NCBI RefSeq assembly: GCF_014805685.1
Contig: NC_060887.1
Span: forward strand, 12,959,463-13,023,462
Direction of reading: 5' to 3'
DNA length: 64,000 nucleotides
Source: Silurus meridionalis
Lineage: Eukaryota; Chordata; Actinopteri; Siluriformes; Siluridae
Positions 1 to 10,444 of this stretch are shown one piece after another. The notes beneath the pieces were generated by a model. It was not told the DNA's origin. It saw only the letters and a program-made list of their open reading frames with translations, and did not search any database. How positions within the stretch are numbered: position 1 is the first letter of the stretch; the number at the start of each line of letters is the position of its first letter. The translations under genes were made by a program, and so were the position numbers.

Positions 1-582
1 TGCAAGTTCTCCCACTTAAAAAGATGAGAGAGACCTGTATCATAGGTATACTTCAACTATGAGAGACATGGTCTTTCAGCATGACAATGATCCCAAACAC
101 ACCGCCCGGACAACGAAGGATTAGCTTCGTAAGAAGCATTTCAAGGTCCTGGAGTGGCCTAGCCAGTCTCCAGATCTCAACCCAATAGAAAATCTTTGGA
201 GGGAGTTGAAAATCCATGTTGCCTAGCAACAGCCTCAAAACATCAATGCTCTAGAGGAGATCTGCATGGAGGAATGGGCCAAACTACCAGCAACAGTGTG
301 TAAAAACCTTGTGGAGACTTACAGAAAACGTTTGATCTCTGTCATTGCCAACAAAGGGTATATAACAAAGTATTGAGATGAACTTTTGTTATTGACCAAA
401 TACTTTTTTTCCACCATAATTTGCAAATAAATTCTTTAAAAATCAGCCAATGTGATTTTAGTTTTTTTTTTTCTTCCTCATTTTGTCTCTCATAGTTGAT
501 GAAAATTACAGGCCTCTCTCATCTTTTTAAGTGGGAGAACTTGCACAATTGGTGGCTGACTAAATACTTTTTTGCCCTACTG
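1..582 (+). mobile_element. Tc1/mariner-like element, internally deleted, left tip outside window
   Basis: The window opens inside the left terminal repeat (1 to about 38). Its inverse runs from 508 to 545 and continues to CTACTG at 582, next to a TA. Between them sits the C-terminal part of a Tc1 transposase with stops, including the typical [12 protein letters not shown] stretch at about 150-190. The N-terminal half is missing, so the copy is non-autonomous. It lies in a pex5 intron. Confidence 0.9.
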
Positions 583-948
583 TAATAATAATAACTACTG
601 CCATCCAGTCTGTCTGCAGGTCATTAAAACTGATATTTACAAACGCTTCAGGCATACTGATAGACAATTAAAGAACTCTGTGCCAATCAATTTTTTCCTT
701 TATGCAAGCTCCAAGACATATTCAGTTGCCAAAGACATGATCCATGTAGCTACCGTCAAACTGTTCTGCTTATATATTACTTTTCAAAGCTTCAGAGTTC
801 AAATTCTCTCATTCTTTAAAAAAAAAAATATAGTTCTGCATTTCATCATAAATGATCAGCAATCTTCTCTGACCTTGACTTACCACTTTCTAAACTTTAT
901 TACATTCTGTCAGACTTCCCCACATTTCCATTTTATACTGTCTCTCAC

Positions 949-1039
949 CATTCTCTCTCTTGCTCCTTGTCTCCCAGATCTCCCAACCACAGCTTCTCCT
1001 CCGACTGCTCTAGATACTCTTCAGCCCATCGCCCAGGGT
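949..1039 (-). CDS. pex5: pex5 coding exon ([17 protein letters not shown])
   Basis: The acceptor TTTGTCCCAG and donor GTGAGA bound 91 nt. It encodes [18 protein letters not shown] and an acidic run that ends at a split Trp codon. The mammalian protein has the same RWAEEY...LWLG block. It joins the preceding exon as E-V-S-D-P-G-R-W, without the extra LSVSP-type residues of the human protein. Confidence 0.95.
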
Positions 1040-4000
1040 CTGGGACAAACACAGAGAAAGACAGAGAGCAGAGGTTAGTAGAAAGGAAGCTATACGTCCA
1101 AACGTTTTGTCGACACCCACATGTGGGCATTCCACAAAATCACTGATTATCTTAATAAAAAGACAGCTGTGTTTTTCCAACTTAGGAAAAACACAGCTGT
1201 CTTTTTATTAAGATAATCAGTGATTCACTTTCACCTCTCAGTGATATGAAGTTTACTGCTGATCAGTATATACTCCGCGAATCACCAACCTAATTCCGTG
1301 TTTTATTTCATAACTGAAGATACACTCTATGTACAATAGCACATGACCATGTGTTTGTGGAGATTTGTGCTCACTCACAAAGTGAGTGCTCAAATTCATC
1401 CCAAAGGTGTTCAGTAGTAGGGATGCGTTTACATTTGACATTTTTACCAATACCGGCACTTTTCAAAACTGTTTTCGATACTACTCTCTATGATTTGGTG
1501 CAAAAAGACATGATGTGAAAAGATGCTGAAGAAGTAATTTTTTTATTACTGCTGAACTTTAGTACTGCAGTTTAGAAATGCCTCTAAGCAAACAAAAAAA
1601 AGGCAATTTTCTTAATTAAAAAGGCCCTTCAAAAAGAGAAAGAGAGAGAGATTCCAGCATACCACAGCACAACATATTTGAACGACAAGGCATAGAAGCA
1701 CAACAGAAAGTAATAGAGAATTCTGGCATCTTTAGCAATTAGGCAAAGCTATTTATTGCCTATCAAAAAAACAAAAAAACGCTTTGAGTAGCACAGTACT
1801 AAGACCTTGCACTTTTTTTTGCAGACTTTCTTTAACGTCCCTTTACATTTGTAGTATTTATTGCATGCCTATGTTTGTGGATACTGCTGGAAGCTGTCAA
1901 TTACACATTGGGATAAATAAAGTGTCTGTCTTTCTATCTATCTACACCTGAACCTGCTTCACTCCACTGTAGTGAAGGCCAATAAATGTAACTATAAATT
2001 TAGTGACAGCCGTATGACAGTCGTTTTTTGGGGGTCATCTTCCCACGCGTTGCTATGGTAAATGGGGTCCTCACGGTGAAACGCTTTTTAGCCTAGCGTT
2101 TCCTGTGGGGTTATTCGTATTTTGATATGCATTTTAAAACTGACGTGGTGTCCCCAAAAACTTCTAGTATTAAATAAATACATATTATAATGTGTATATT
2201 ATTTTATAATTTACACAGCCGATGTGTTGTTTGCTTAGGTAGGGACATGCTCAGTCGGCTCTCGAGGGAGTCAACTGTTAGCATTGTAGCCGTGTGGCTA
2301 CGCGCTCCCGGAGGATATTGCAGGGGCAATATCCTCCCTGAAGAGGGTCGGGGACCTACAGGATCTTTCCGTGGCCCCGTCTCTCCTGGCGTTTGCCCCT
2401 GGCATGGCCTGTGCAATACTCTACCCTAAACCTGAGTATGTACCTAAGGTGCCTACGGCTCCCCCGCTGGACAGTGCAAGCACTGGACACGTATGTCCAC
2501 AGGACCAGTCCATCCATTGTGGATGCCATTTCTTTATGTTATGAGTTCTCTGGTCTTCCTGCTTCGTTCAGATACAAGGCTCACTCTACTCGGAGTATGG
2601 CGGCCTCTACGGAGTACCACTCCAGGACATCTGCAACACTGCGGGCTGGTTCACCCGCTGACCTTTGTCAGGTTTTATAACCTCGACATTAGAGCCACTA
2701 CTGACTCCTCTGTCCTGCGTTCTGGTTGTGTTTACACACACTAAGCAAAAACTGGTCAGTATGGCGCGATTGGACACTCATTCCCAAAGCGTTGTGACGC
2801 AGCTCGAGTTCCCGAAATGGGAATGTCTCTAGGTTACGTATGTAACCCTAGTTCCCTGAGGGAACAAGACGCTGCGTCTACAAGCCACACTCCCTGCATT
2901 CTCATCCTCAGAAGCGAGCGTCGCTCCACTGCTTGCACATTTTGTAGATTCCTGGTTCGCAACGTTTCCCCACACGCTTGCCATTGGCTGGATTTCCCAC
3001 ATGATTTAGAGCATGAGCAACGCGGAGGCGTTCCCAAAACGTCATGATGCAGCGACGTTCACTATTGTGTGACACTGGTGTCGCTTGGTTTTGTAATGTT
3101 TTGTAAACGTTTTAACATTGCCCCATGACCAATTTTCTCTGCACATGTGCATGGATATCACACATACAAACGAGTATGGAAAGCAGCTTCTAATTCGCCA
3201 TTAACACTGAATTATACGGAGATAAAACTATGCAAGAATGGATAATAGTATTGTTTGTCTTGAAGGTTATCGTTTGTCTGGTATTGACCCAAATACTTTC
3301 CAGTCTAAAAAAAATTACAATTTGGAGCTTGATTTTTGTGTTTCCTTGTTAAAGTAAAGGGAAAATCGAACACCACCACATTCAAAGACATCCTATACAA
3401 TTGTGTGCCTCCAACTTTGGGGAACCATTTTGGAGAAGAACCAAATATGGCTAGAAATGTCAGGTGTCCTTAAATAACTTTTCTCAAGATTTGGGTTTAA
3501 GATCCCAAGGTGACTATGAAAAGAATTTCAGCTTTCGATCCTGATATTTACACCCAGATGTGTTAAACAACATTTTGGTGGCAGGCCACCCAGTTTCAGG
3601 TAAGTAAATGTCCTTCTTACATTAACTACAATAACCCACCAACATAAACAAACAGATGCTTTTTTTTTGTGATTTGGTTTGTCTGTAGCTTCTATCAGTT
3701 GCTATGTGGGGATTTCTTTATTCAGTTTTCCTTATAAAGCGGTGTAATGCATGCTTTGATTTAAACTGGTTTTCCTTAATGAAGTTCTTTTTTTTGTGTT
3801 AGCATTGTGTTTTGGGTCATTGCTGCATGATGCATTTCCCAGTAAATTGTCAGACGGAATGTTTCTAGGGTTATATGCATAATCAACCAAAAACTAGTGA
3901 GCCTTTTCCAGAAGCCCAGGCCATGACACTACCACCACCGATGAGCAAGTATGTTCAGGTTGTCCGATGAGCTAGTATGTTTTGGATCATGAGCAGATCC

Positions 4001-7000
4001 TTTCTTTCTCCACGAGTTAGACATTCCATCACTTTGCTAGAGATTACTCTTGGTTCCAGAGATTTTGTGGTAAATCCTGGTAGTTACAATCTGGCCTTTT
4101 GACTGTTATTGCTGATGAGTGGCATGCGTCATGTTGTATGGCCTTTTTGTGTTGGCTCTCAAAGTCCTTTTTAAACGGTGTATTGTGATACTTTCACAAT
4201 TTCCTTGGGTGACCTGACTGATGGCTGGTTTTTAAAGCACCAGTGGTTTCTTTCTTTTTTCAAAATATCCCAAATTGTTGTATTAGCTTTAATTGTGATT
4301 TTCATATTTCTTTTCCCCTCAGTCAGCTTTCTGGTTTACAGGTTGGTTTATCCTTTTTTTCTTCCAAATTGCATTCTTTATAGATTATCCCTAACTAAAA
4401 CCATTCAAAACATTTGTGTTTTAAACAGCAATTTAAAAGGCACTGTTGGTACTGTTACCCTCCCTTCATATTTTTAGTAAATATAATGAGAGAACTGAAT
4501 AATTTTTCTATATGGTACAATTCGAAAGAAAATGAAGAAAATATTGTAATATATAATATATTTGTAAAACCTCATTTATATTTTTAATAAAAAATTTATA
4601 AACATGTTATTACCTTTTCATTTTAACATCAACATTGTCACAAAGTATGTGGACATTTGAATTCCAGACCTACAATCTAGCCTTCCTCAAACTATAACTA
4701 CAAAGACAGGTGCACAAAATTGTATAGAATATCTATATAAAATTTCCCTTTATGGTTAGAACCCTAATTCTGCTCCAGCATTGCAATGCCACGTAAACAA
4801 AGTGTGGTTTAAGAATGCATAGATTGCCATTAGAGCCTGATCTTACTAATGCTCTAGCAGCTGAATTAATATTTCACAGCCCTGCCCCAAGATCTAGTGG
4901 AAAGCTTTGCCAAAAGAGAGGAGGGCAAGACTGGATGTTCAACAAGCACACAAAACAACTGCGCCTACATCAGTCACTACTAAGCATATAATACAGCAAA
5001 GCTTTTTCCTACACATAGACAGGATCTAAAAAGAAGTTGTATAGTGACTAACCTGACACTTCGTTAATGAATTCTCTGGTCCAGTCAGCGTCTGCTGCAT
5101 CAAAACCTGCCTGGGCTGGAGAGACGGCGGTGTCAGCGCCAGACAGAAACTCTGCCGCCCAGTCACCCGATAGTGCCAACGCGGCTACGTCTGGAGCTGA
5201 ATGCAGAAAGGTTTAATATCTTACACTTTCTATCACATTCTGGCAGTAAAATGATGGCCATTGATCTGGGCAGATGCTGTTAAATGACATGCAGTGCTTT
5301 AATGGAAGCGACTATTAAATCAGAAATCAGCTTTTTGGGGCTCAAAAATTTAAAGACGGTGATTTCTACAGGCTTCGGTTTAGATACTGACACTGCTGAG
5401 CTTTGGGTTAACGTACTGTTCAGCATCACATGCGTGTACACCAGTACATCCCAATGTGTTACCTCTTTGTGGTGCCTGTCTGTAGGACTGCTGGTCGATT
5501 TGCTGCATTTCTTCCAAAAGTTGGCCCATGTCGAAACTCTGAGGAGGCCGCGGGGGCGCCTGTAAAAACTCATTCACCAGCTGCAAATGAAGGTGTTGCG
5601 ATATACGAATACATTAAGGGCTGTATTCACACACAATACCTTATGTTAAGACACGATGTTCAATGTTTCTATCCACTAGTTTCTTTTAAGATTTACAAAA
5701 AAGAAAACAAGGTCAGGTCGAAAAAGTGGATGCCAGAGGGTTTCCTTGAAACATGATGTGGCACAATGACATTGTAACTGTGACATAAATAATGCAGATA
5801 ATAAACTTGCACAGCAAATAGGTTCGTCTTGTCAGGGTAGAAATGTCAGGCTGTTTATTAATAAGGTGATTTATAATTTAATAGAATGATGTTTATTTAA
5901 TACGGTATCGATTTAGCTCTCTTGTACTTGCTTATGCGAGCGGGGAAAAAAGTTGCTGTGTTACTTTTCTTAGTTATTAACAAAAGACGTGTTGGGCTCG
6001 TTGTCATTACACTTCACAAACACCTTACACTTACTCTATTGTTGAACTTTTAGATTTGTGTCCTTTATGCCATCAATGAGTTTTCTGTGGAGCTTCTTTC
6101 AGGATTAAAATGTTATGTGATTTGAGGTACCAAAGCACTGTTTCATTTCTCTTCTTGCGACATCACCTCTTTTTCCACTGCAGACCTATTTTAAGTTTCA
6201 CTAAAAATAAATACTGATTGTATTTTTAAGCGGCATCTGTCAACTCATAAAAGTCGCAGCCTGACCCCAGATTCAGAGCCAAGTAAGTGGTCAACAGCAC
6301 ATATAGATACCTCTTCCTCGGAGGCTATTTCAATCGGCGTGGGGGGAATCTAAAAGGGGGGGAGAGAAAAAAAAAGTCACAGTGAGACACAAAGAGAGGC
6401 ATATGGTGAAGTGCTCAGTTCATTGTTTCCAACCAATGGCCACATGTCAGTAGAACAGTAGTGTTTTGGGGTGTGAAAGTGTGAAGCATAACCATAGGAA
6501 GTGAATTCTACAAAGAATAAATCAGTAATAACAATGGTTTTAAGGATTAATATCATATTTTGTTTTATAATCCAGCTGGACACCAGAGCGTAAAACCTTC
6601 CGCATTTTCACACGGAATAAATAAATCCCAACTATGTATCAGACAAGAAAATACATAGCAACTTATACTTTGGTTAATTATAAAAAATAAAAAAAATCTA
6701 ACTACATAAAACACAGTAACTGTTAGTTAACTGCTGTGTCCCAATTCACCTACTATCTGTACTAAACAGTATCCAAGATTTATCCATGTTGAAATGAGTA
6801 TCCTATTAATTATTTCTAGAACATTGGTAGAAGGGTGAATCCATAAGCACTTTACCAGCTCTTATTTCTTATAACACTTTACAGGAGAGAAGAGGAGGTT
6901 TGTGACAGCATGCTTCTGTAATTCAACCCACAAACAAGGTGTAAGGTTTATAAGGTCACTGATGCGACTTGAGTGTAACAACTTAAATGTTACCACTAAC

Positions 7001-7427
7001 CCATTTAAGTACGGTCACAAAAACATTAATGTTTGTGTGTTGTGAAAAAAAAAAAATAAAGAGTAGCATATTGTAGGCTTATTATGGTAAAACTGTAAAT
7101 CTGTAAATTTTAATAATAATAAAGCCTATTATTTATACATAACCTGTCTATTACATGCATTTAAAAGATTTCAGTAAAAGGTGGCAAAATGAATGAAGTA
7201 ATGGTGATGGTGTGTGTATCCAGTTTGTGTACCCCAGTACCCAGTATTTCTTCTTTTCACAGTATAAGTAGACGAACTGGGACAAAACAAATAACTAAAT
7301 ACAAACTACTTACAGTGGGCGTTGACCTGTGTCTCCAAGCGCCGCCTTCTTGGGTCATGTGACCGGTCAATTTCATGAGGGGATTGGCTCCCCCACATTC
7401 CGCCTCTACCAGCTCCCGCATCGCCAT
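949..7427 (-). CDS. pex5: Peroxisomal import receptor PEX5, N-terminal half (5 coding exons; 3' part outside window)
   Basis: PEX5 is the cycling cytosol/peroxisome receptor that binds C-terminal PTS1 signals and docks on PEX14/PEX13. The visible exons join in phase (7427-7314, 6349-6311, 5580-5463, 5196-5053, 1039-949) to about 168 codons of the disordered N-terminal half. The start [20 protein letters not shown] is the family N-terminus and carries Cys11, the conserved cysteine used for ubiquitin-dependent export in this family. Pentapeptide WxxxF/Y motifs, which bind PEX14/PEX13, are seen at W103-F107, W129-F133 and W143-Y147. The start has a good context (GCCATGG). The TPR domain that reads PTS1 is not in the window. 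The last visible exon ends in phase 2, so the next exon must start with G to complete a Trp codon. The human 12p13 neighbour relationship with clstn3 supports the call. I am confident in the identity. Confidence 0.96.
1138..1225. repeat. Perfect 41-bp inverted repeat with 6-nt loop
   Basis: Arm 1138-1178 is the exact reverse complement of 1185-1225, with loop AACTTA. It lies in a pex5 intron about 100 bp upstream (in transcription sense) of the acceptor at 1039. It may be a foldback element, a hairpin RNA source, or a cloning/assembly fold-back. No family was recognised. Confidence 0.9.
1800..1945 (+). mobile_element. Non-LTR retroelement 3' tail
   Basis: The segment ends in GGATAAATAAAGTGTCTGTC followed by TCTATCTATCTA, the form of many fish LINE/SINE 3' ends (an AATAAAG signal followed by short tandem units). 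Only the tail is recognisable. Confidence 0.5.
2230..3060 (+). mobile_element. DIRS-like (tyrosine recombinase) retroelement fragment
   Basis: Translation of about 2590-2750 in broken frames gives residues like the C-terminal part of a DIRS-type tyrosine recombinase: a DICNTAGW stretch, then [12 protein letters not shown]. It is followed by the inverted, CpG-rich terminal sequence (2790-2880) with GACGCAGC and CTAGTTCCCTGAGGGAAC. A 12-bp perfect hairpin (GGAGGATATTGC / GCAATATCCTCC) sits at about 2311-2338. The fragment is truncated at its 5' side and is GC-rich compared with the surrounding intron. Confidence 0.6.
3280..3480. mobile_element. Degenerate Tc1-derived repeat
   Basis: It contains parts of the interspersed unit also seen at 38290 and 50530 (the CCTATACAATTGTGTGCCTC section, then a 'tcaggtgtcc' end). 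Strongly decayed. Confidence 0.4.
4635..4965 (+). mobile_element. Degenerate Tc1-derived repeat
   Basis: It begins with CAAAGTATGTGGACATTTGA. Near 4890 it holds the 'atctagtggaaagctttgcc' part of the 3' region of the same family as the copy at 18849. It lies in a pex5 intron just downstream of the 5053-5196 exon. Confidence 0.5.
5053..5196 (-). CDS. pex5: pex5 coding exon with two WxxxF motifs
   Basis: The acceptor GCATTCAG and donor GTTAGT bound 144 nt. Encoded motifs are DWAAEF and DWTREF, two of the diaromatic pentapeptides that bind PEX14/PEX13. Entry and exit are both phase 1. Confidence 0.95.
5463..5580 (-). CDS. pex5: pex5 coding exon (LVNEFLQ...MQQIDQ region)
   Basis: The acceptor TTTGCAG lies above 5580 and the donor GTAACA after 5463. 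The 39 codons plus one base match the mammalian segment with LVxEFLQ, FxMxxLLxEMQQI and RQAPQR. It starts in phase 0 and ends in phase 1. Confidence 0.95.
6311..6349 (-). CDS. pex5: pex5 coding microexon, 39 nt
   Basis: The acceptor CCTTTTAG and donor GTATCT bound 13 codons, [13 protein letters not shown]. This corresponds to the end of the longer linker before the VASEDE/LVAEFL junction in mammalian PEX5. It is in phase 0 on both sides, so inclusion or skipping would keep the frame. Confidence 0.88.
6729..7288. mobile_element. Harbinger-like short inverted-repeat element
   Basis: The left end (TGTCCCAATTCACCTACTAT, near 6738) and the right end (inverse reading TTTTGTCCCAGTTCGTCTAC, near 7288) are imperfect inverted repeats of the kind found on fish PIF/Harbinger non-autonomous elements. 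The interior has no gene. The right end lies about 25 bp from the pex5 splice donor at 7313. Confidence 0.5.
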
Positions 7428-7470
7428 GGCAACACAGGGTCAGGACGGCTCGGACAGCTCCTTGAATTTT
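7314..7470 (-). CDS. pex5: pex5 first coding exon (38 codons plus short 5'UTR)
   Basis: The acceptor TTTCTAG lies just above 7470 and the donor GTAAGT follows 7314. The ATG is at 7427; positions 7428-7470 are 5'UTR. It encodes [20 protein letters not shown] followed by 18 more residues and ends in phase 0. Cys11 is present. Confidence 0.95.
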
Positions 7471-8404
7471 CTAGAAAGGAAGAAATGCAACATTAAAAGG
7501 ATAAAAAAAAAAAAAAACTGCTTTAACTGTTAAAAAACAGTGCAAATTCTATCATAGAGTATAGCATTTATGATTTATAGCATTCATAATTTATTATTGT
7601 CTTCATCAGCGGTCATCACTTCATCGGCTGGATGTAAATTTGCACTGGCATTAACATGCGCTGATTAAAATGAAAGCAATACTGAAGCAGGCATGGATAT
7701 GCTCGACAGGAAATTGTGCGAGACAAAAGATTTGGGGGGGAAAATACATTTTCATGCCGGCGTATAATTTATAACGACATGCTTTGTGCTTCAAACATGA
7801 ACCATTACTATGGACTGCATCGAGAAGTGCATCATAATCAAATCTCCTGATCATACCATATCCTGCACTATTTAAAGACCATGAAAGTATTTGCTTACAC
7901 TTTAAATCATGGACACTTATGTCAAAGCAACCATGCACTAAAACGATTTTCTTTCCAGAGGCCACCGGTTCAACTCATTAAGCATAAAGGACATTTTTCT
8001 AGTATATAATACAAAACCCCTGTGATCAGCCGCATTCCTGATGCAATTTCTCTCCTCTTCTGTGCAACACAATTACCTACAGTATATACGTTCCCTGAGC
8101 AGCATCTCTGCAATGCATGCTGGGGGTTGATTTTTTCCCCCATATACACATTTAACATCTTTCTCATAATTTGCACTCTCATTCTTGACACACTAAATGC
8201 CCAGCACAAGGGGTTACTCCTACTTCGCTACCAATCTCATTACTCTATGTGTGCTGAATGAAAGTCATTTCTCTGGGCACCTGGTTCAGATTTCAAATGT
8301 GTGCACAATTAGCAATGAATCTGCTTATCCTGTCAGAAAAAGAGCAATCTGGGGAACAAATAGGTTGTGTACCAGTGATCCTCTCCCTCAGAATCCTTTC
8401 TGAA

Positions 8405-8575
8405 GCTGGTTCCTTTTATGGATTCTTCTTCATACCATCGTAAGGAGGTTTTCCCTTGCCACTGTCACCACTGGCTTGTTCATAAATTTAGAGAAATATA
8501 ACATTTATATTTGTAATCTATGTTTTTTCCTGTAAAGCTGCTTTGGGACAATGTATATTATTAATTGAATTGTAC
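8405..8575 (+). repeat. Fish interspersed repeat (SINE-like), degenerate
   Basis: It shares 'ggttcc...ttcttcttcataccatc', 'ttgccactgtcacc' and 'gtaaagctgctttgggacaa' with copies at 47255 and 52850. This repeat is common in fish genomes. Class not assigned. Confidence 0.5.
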
Positions 8576-8650
8576 AAAATTCAACAAAAACAGCTGTCCA
8601 CACTTTACACTTATCCTTTAATTATCACAGATCACCTGTAAAGGAAAAAA

Positions 8651-8653
<3 letters not shown>

Positions 8654-8692
<39 letters not shown>
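8654..8692. repeat. (CT)n microsatellite
   Basis: Perfect dinucleotide tract in the first pex5 intron. Confidence 0.97.
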
Positions 8693-8695
<3 letters not shown>

Positions 8696-9189
8696 AGCGT
8701 TCGATAGTTTGGGCAACTACACTACAGAAGTTCCTGAAAAAAAATTTTTCTCGAATTGACTTTCCTTCATTTCTTAAAGTAATGACGGGCCACCCTTTTC
8801 TCATCACTTAATCGAGTGTTTCTTGCCTTAATATGGATTTGTACACTAGTTGTAGTAGCACTAATAGGGCTATTGACTCGGTACTCACTTTTTCTTCTGC
8901 AAGAGACAACTGATAATCTAAAACATATTAAGAAGGCAAGAAATGTCAAAAATGAACTCTTGACAGAGCACACCTGGTAACTGAAACCCATTCCAGGTGA
9001 CTACCTCGTGAATCTGATGAAAGAATGCTATGAGTTTGCCAAGCCGTCATTAAAGCTAAACGCAGGACAATCTACGATCTAAAACCTATTTTGGGTTGTT
9101 ACACTTTTTTTGTTTACTATATAATTACATACATGTTTGTTCATAATTTGGATTTCCTCAATATTAATGTACAATGTTGAAATATACGA

Positions 9190-9195
9190 CAGACC

Positions 9196-9226
<31 letters not shown>

Positions 9227-9227
9227 T
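9190..9227. repeat. (GACA)n microsatellite
   Basis: Tetranucleotide tract. A second one lies 285 bp away at 9512-9545. Confidence 0.95.
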
Positions 9228-9510
9228 ATTCCCTATACTAAAATCAACACTGAAAAAACGCTATTTAACTTGACATATGTGAAGCGTTTGGATTATTTAC
9301 ACAGATTTGCATATTTAAAAAAAAATTTGTTTGATTGCAACATATTGGTGTGTTAAAACACTGCAAATCAATTCAATCCTTATTAGAAAAAGGTCATGAA
9401 TATACAGATGTTTTACACATTTTCACAGACACATGTGACCTGAACTAAAACCCAGTGACCATGTTAAAGATTCCCTGCAGAGATTGGAAAGTATGTTCAT
9501 TTCTCATGTT

Positions 9511-9511
<1 letters not shown>

Positions 9512-9588
<77 letters not shown>

Positions 9589-9589
9589 T
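9512..9589. repeat. Compound (GACA)n(GATA)n microsatellite
   Basis: GACA units change to GATA units at about 9545. It lies about 120 bp downstream (in transcription sense) of the putative pex5 first-exon donor. Confidence 0.95.
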
Positions 9590-9708
9590 CTGACACAGCC
9601 TTTGCTGAGATGCAGAGTCCTTAAATCAGCGAGTTATTCACATCTATATTGTAAGTGTTCAGGTTTAGACAGACTTACAGCTGCATTAGCAAAGAATGAA
9701 CTACTTAC

Positions 9709-10440
9709 CCTGTCTCAGACCCTGTCTGTGTCTCTGTCTCAGTCCCTGTCTCAGTCCACAGCTAGCTAGTAATCAATAAGGTGATCCAGAGTCCACAGTT
9801 AGCAATGTTTCATGTCGGGAGCTAACGCTTTTAAACCAAAAAACACAGGTTTTCCCTGTAAGACATACAGGAGATGTAAAATAGACATGAACTAAAGGAA
9901 AATCTTGAATAATCTCTGTAAATAAAGCTAGTCAGCTAGTTCATTGAGCTAGCTAATAGACTCACCGCAGCGCAGTCCAGGCGATGAGGCTGTGAACTCC
10001 TTATATTAGCTCCTGCCTAATATAATATTACTGAATGCTAACCCAGGCTAGGGAAGAAATTATTTACAAAACGAAAGAAAAATACGACTCAAAATACGAC
10101 CTGTCCGACCTTTCTCTCAGTCATGCAATGTGACCAAATCTAGATGTTTACCCTCCCCTTTGACCCAAGGAATAGGTGAAGCAGCTACATGAAGCGCAAC
10201 GCGTTCACCAACGCTATTCACGAACGCGATTACGGCGCGCAGGCTGCGAGGATTTGCGCGTACCTGGCGCTGGGGCTACGCAAACTCCGTACAACTGACA
10301 GCACAGAAGAACCCTGGTGTAACATAAGCAGCTAGATGCTGTTCCGAGTTTGCACAGAAATGCATAAATGTTGGTCAGGTTCTGCAGTCCCTCCGCAGTC
10401 ATATACTGCATGTACAGATTGTGTAGATACAGCGTACAAT
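9709..10440 (-). promoter_or_regulatory. pex5: pex5 5' region: putative untranslated first exon and promoter
   Basis: On the minus strand a strong donor (ACAGG|GTAAGTAG) follows 9709, consistent with a noncoding first exon that splices to 7470. A second possible donor (CCAG|GTACGC) lies near 10260 in a CpG-rich stretch at about 10190-10290. I cannot fix the transcription start. The region is closed off upstream by a Tc1 relic starting near 10445, so the promoter must be compact or include it. Confidence 0.45.
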
Positions 10441-10444
10441 ATAT

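Noticed and set aside
572..1078. 168-codon open frame on the plus strand
   Set aside because: It is the antisense of the pex5 exon at 949-1039 plus intron and Tc1 end; no protein-like features.
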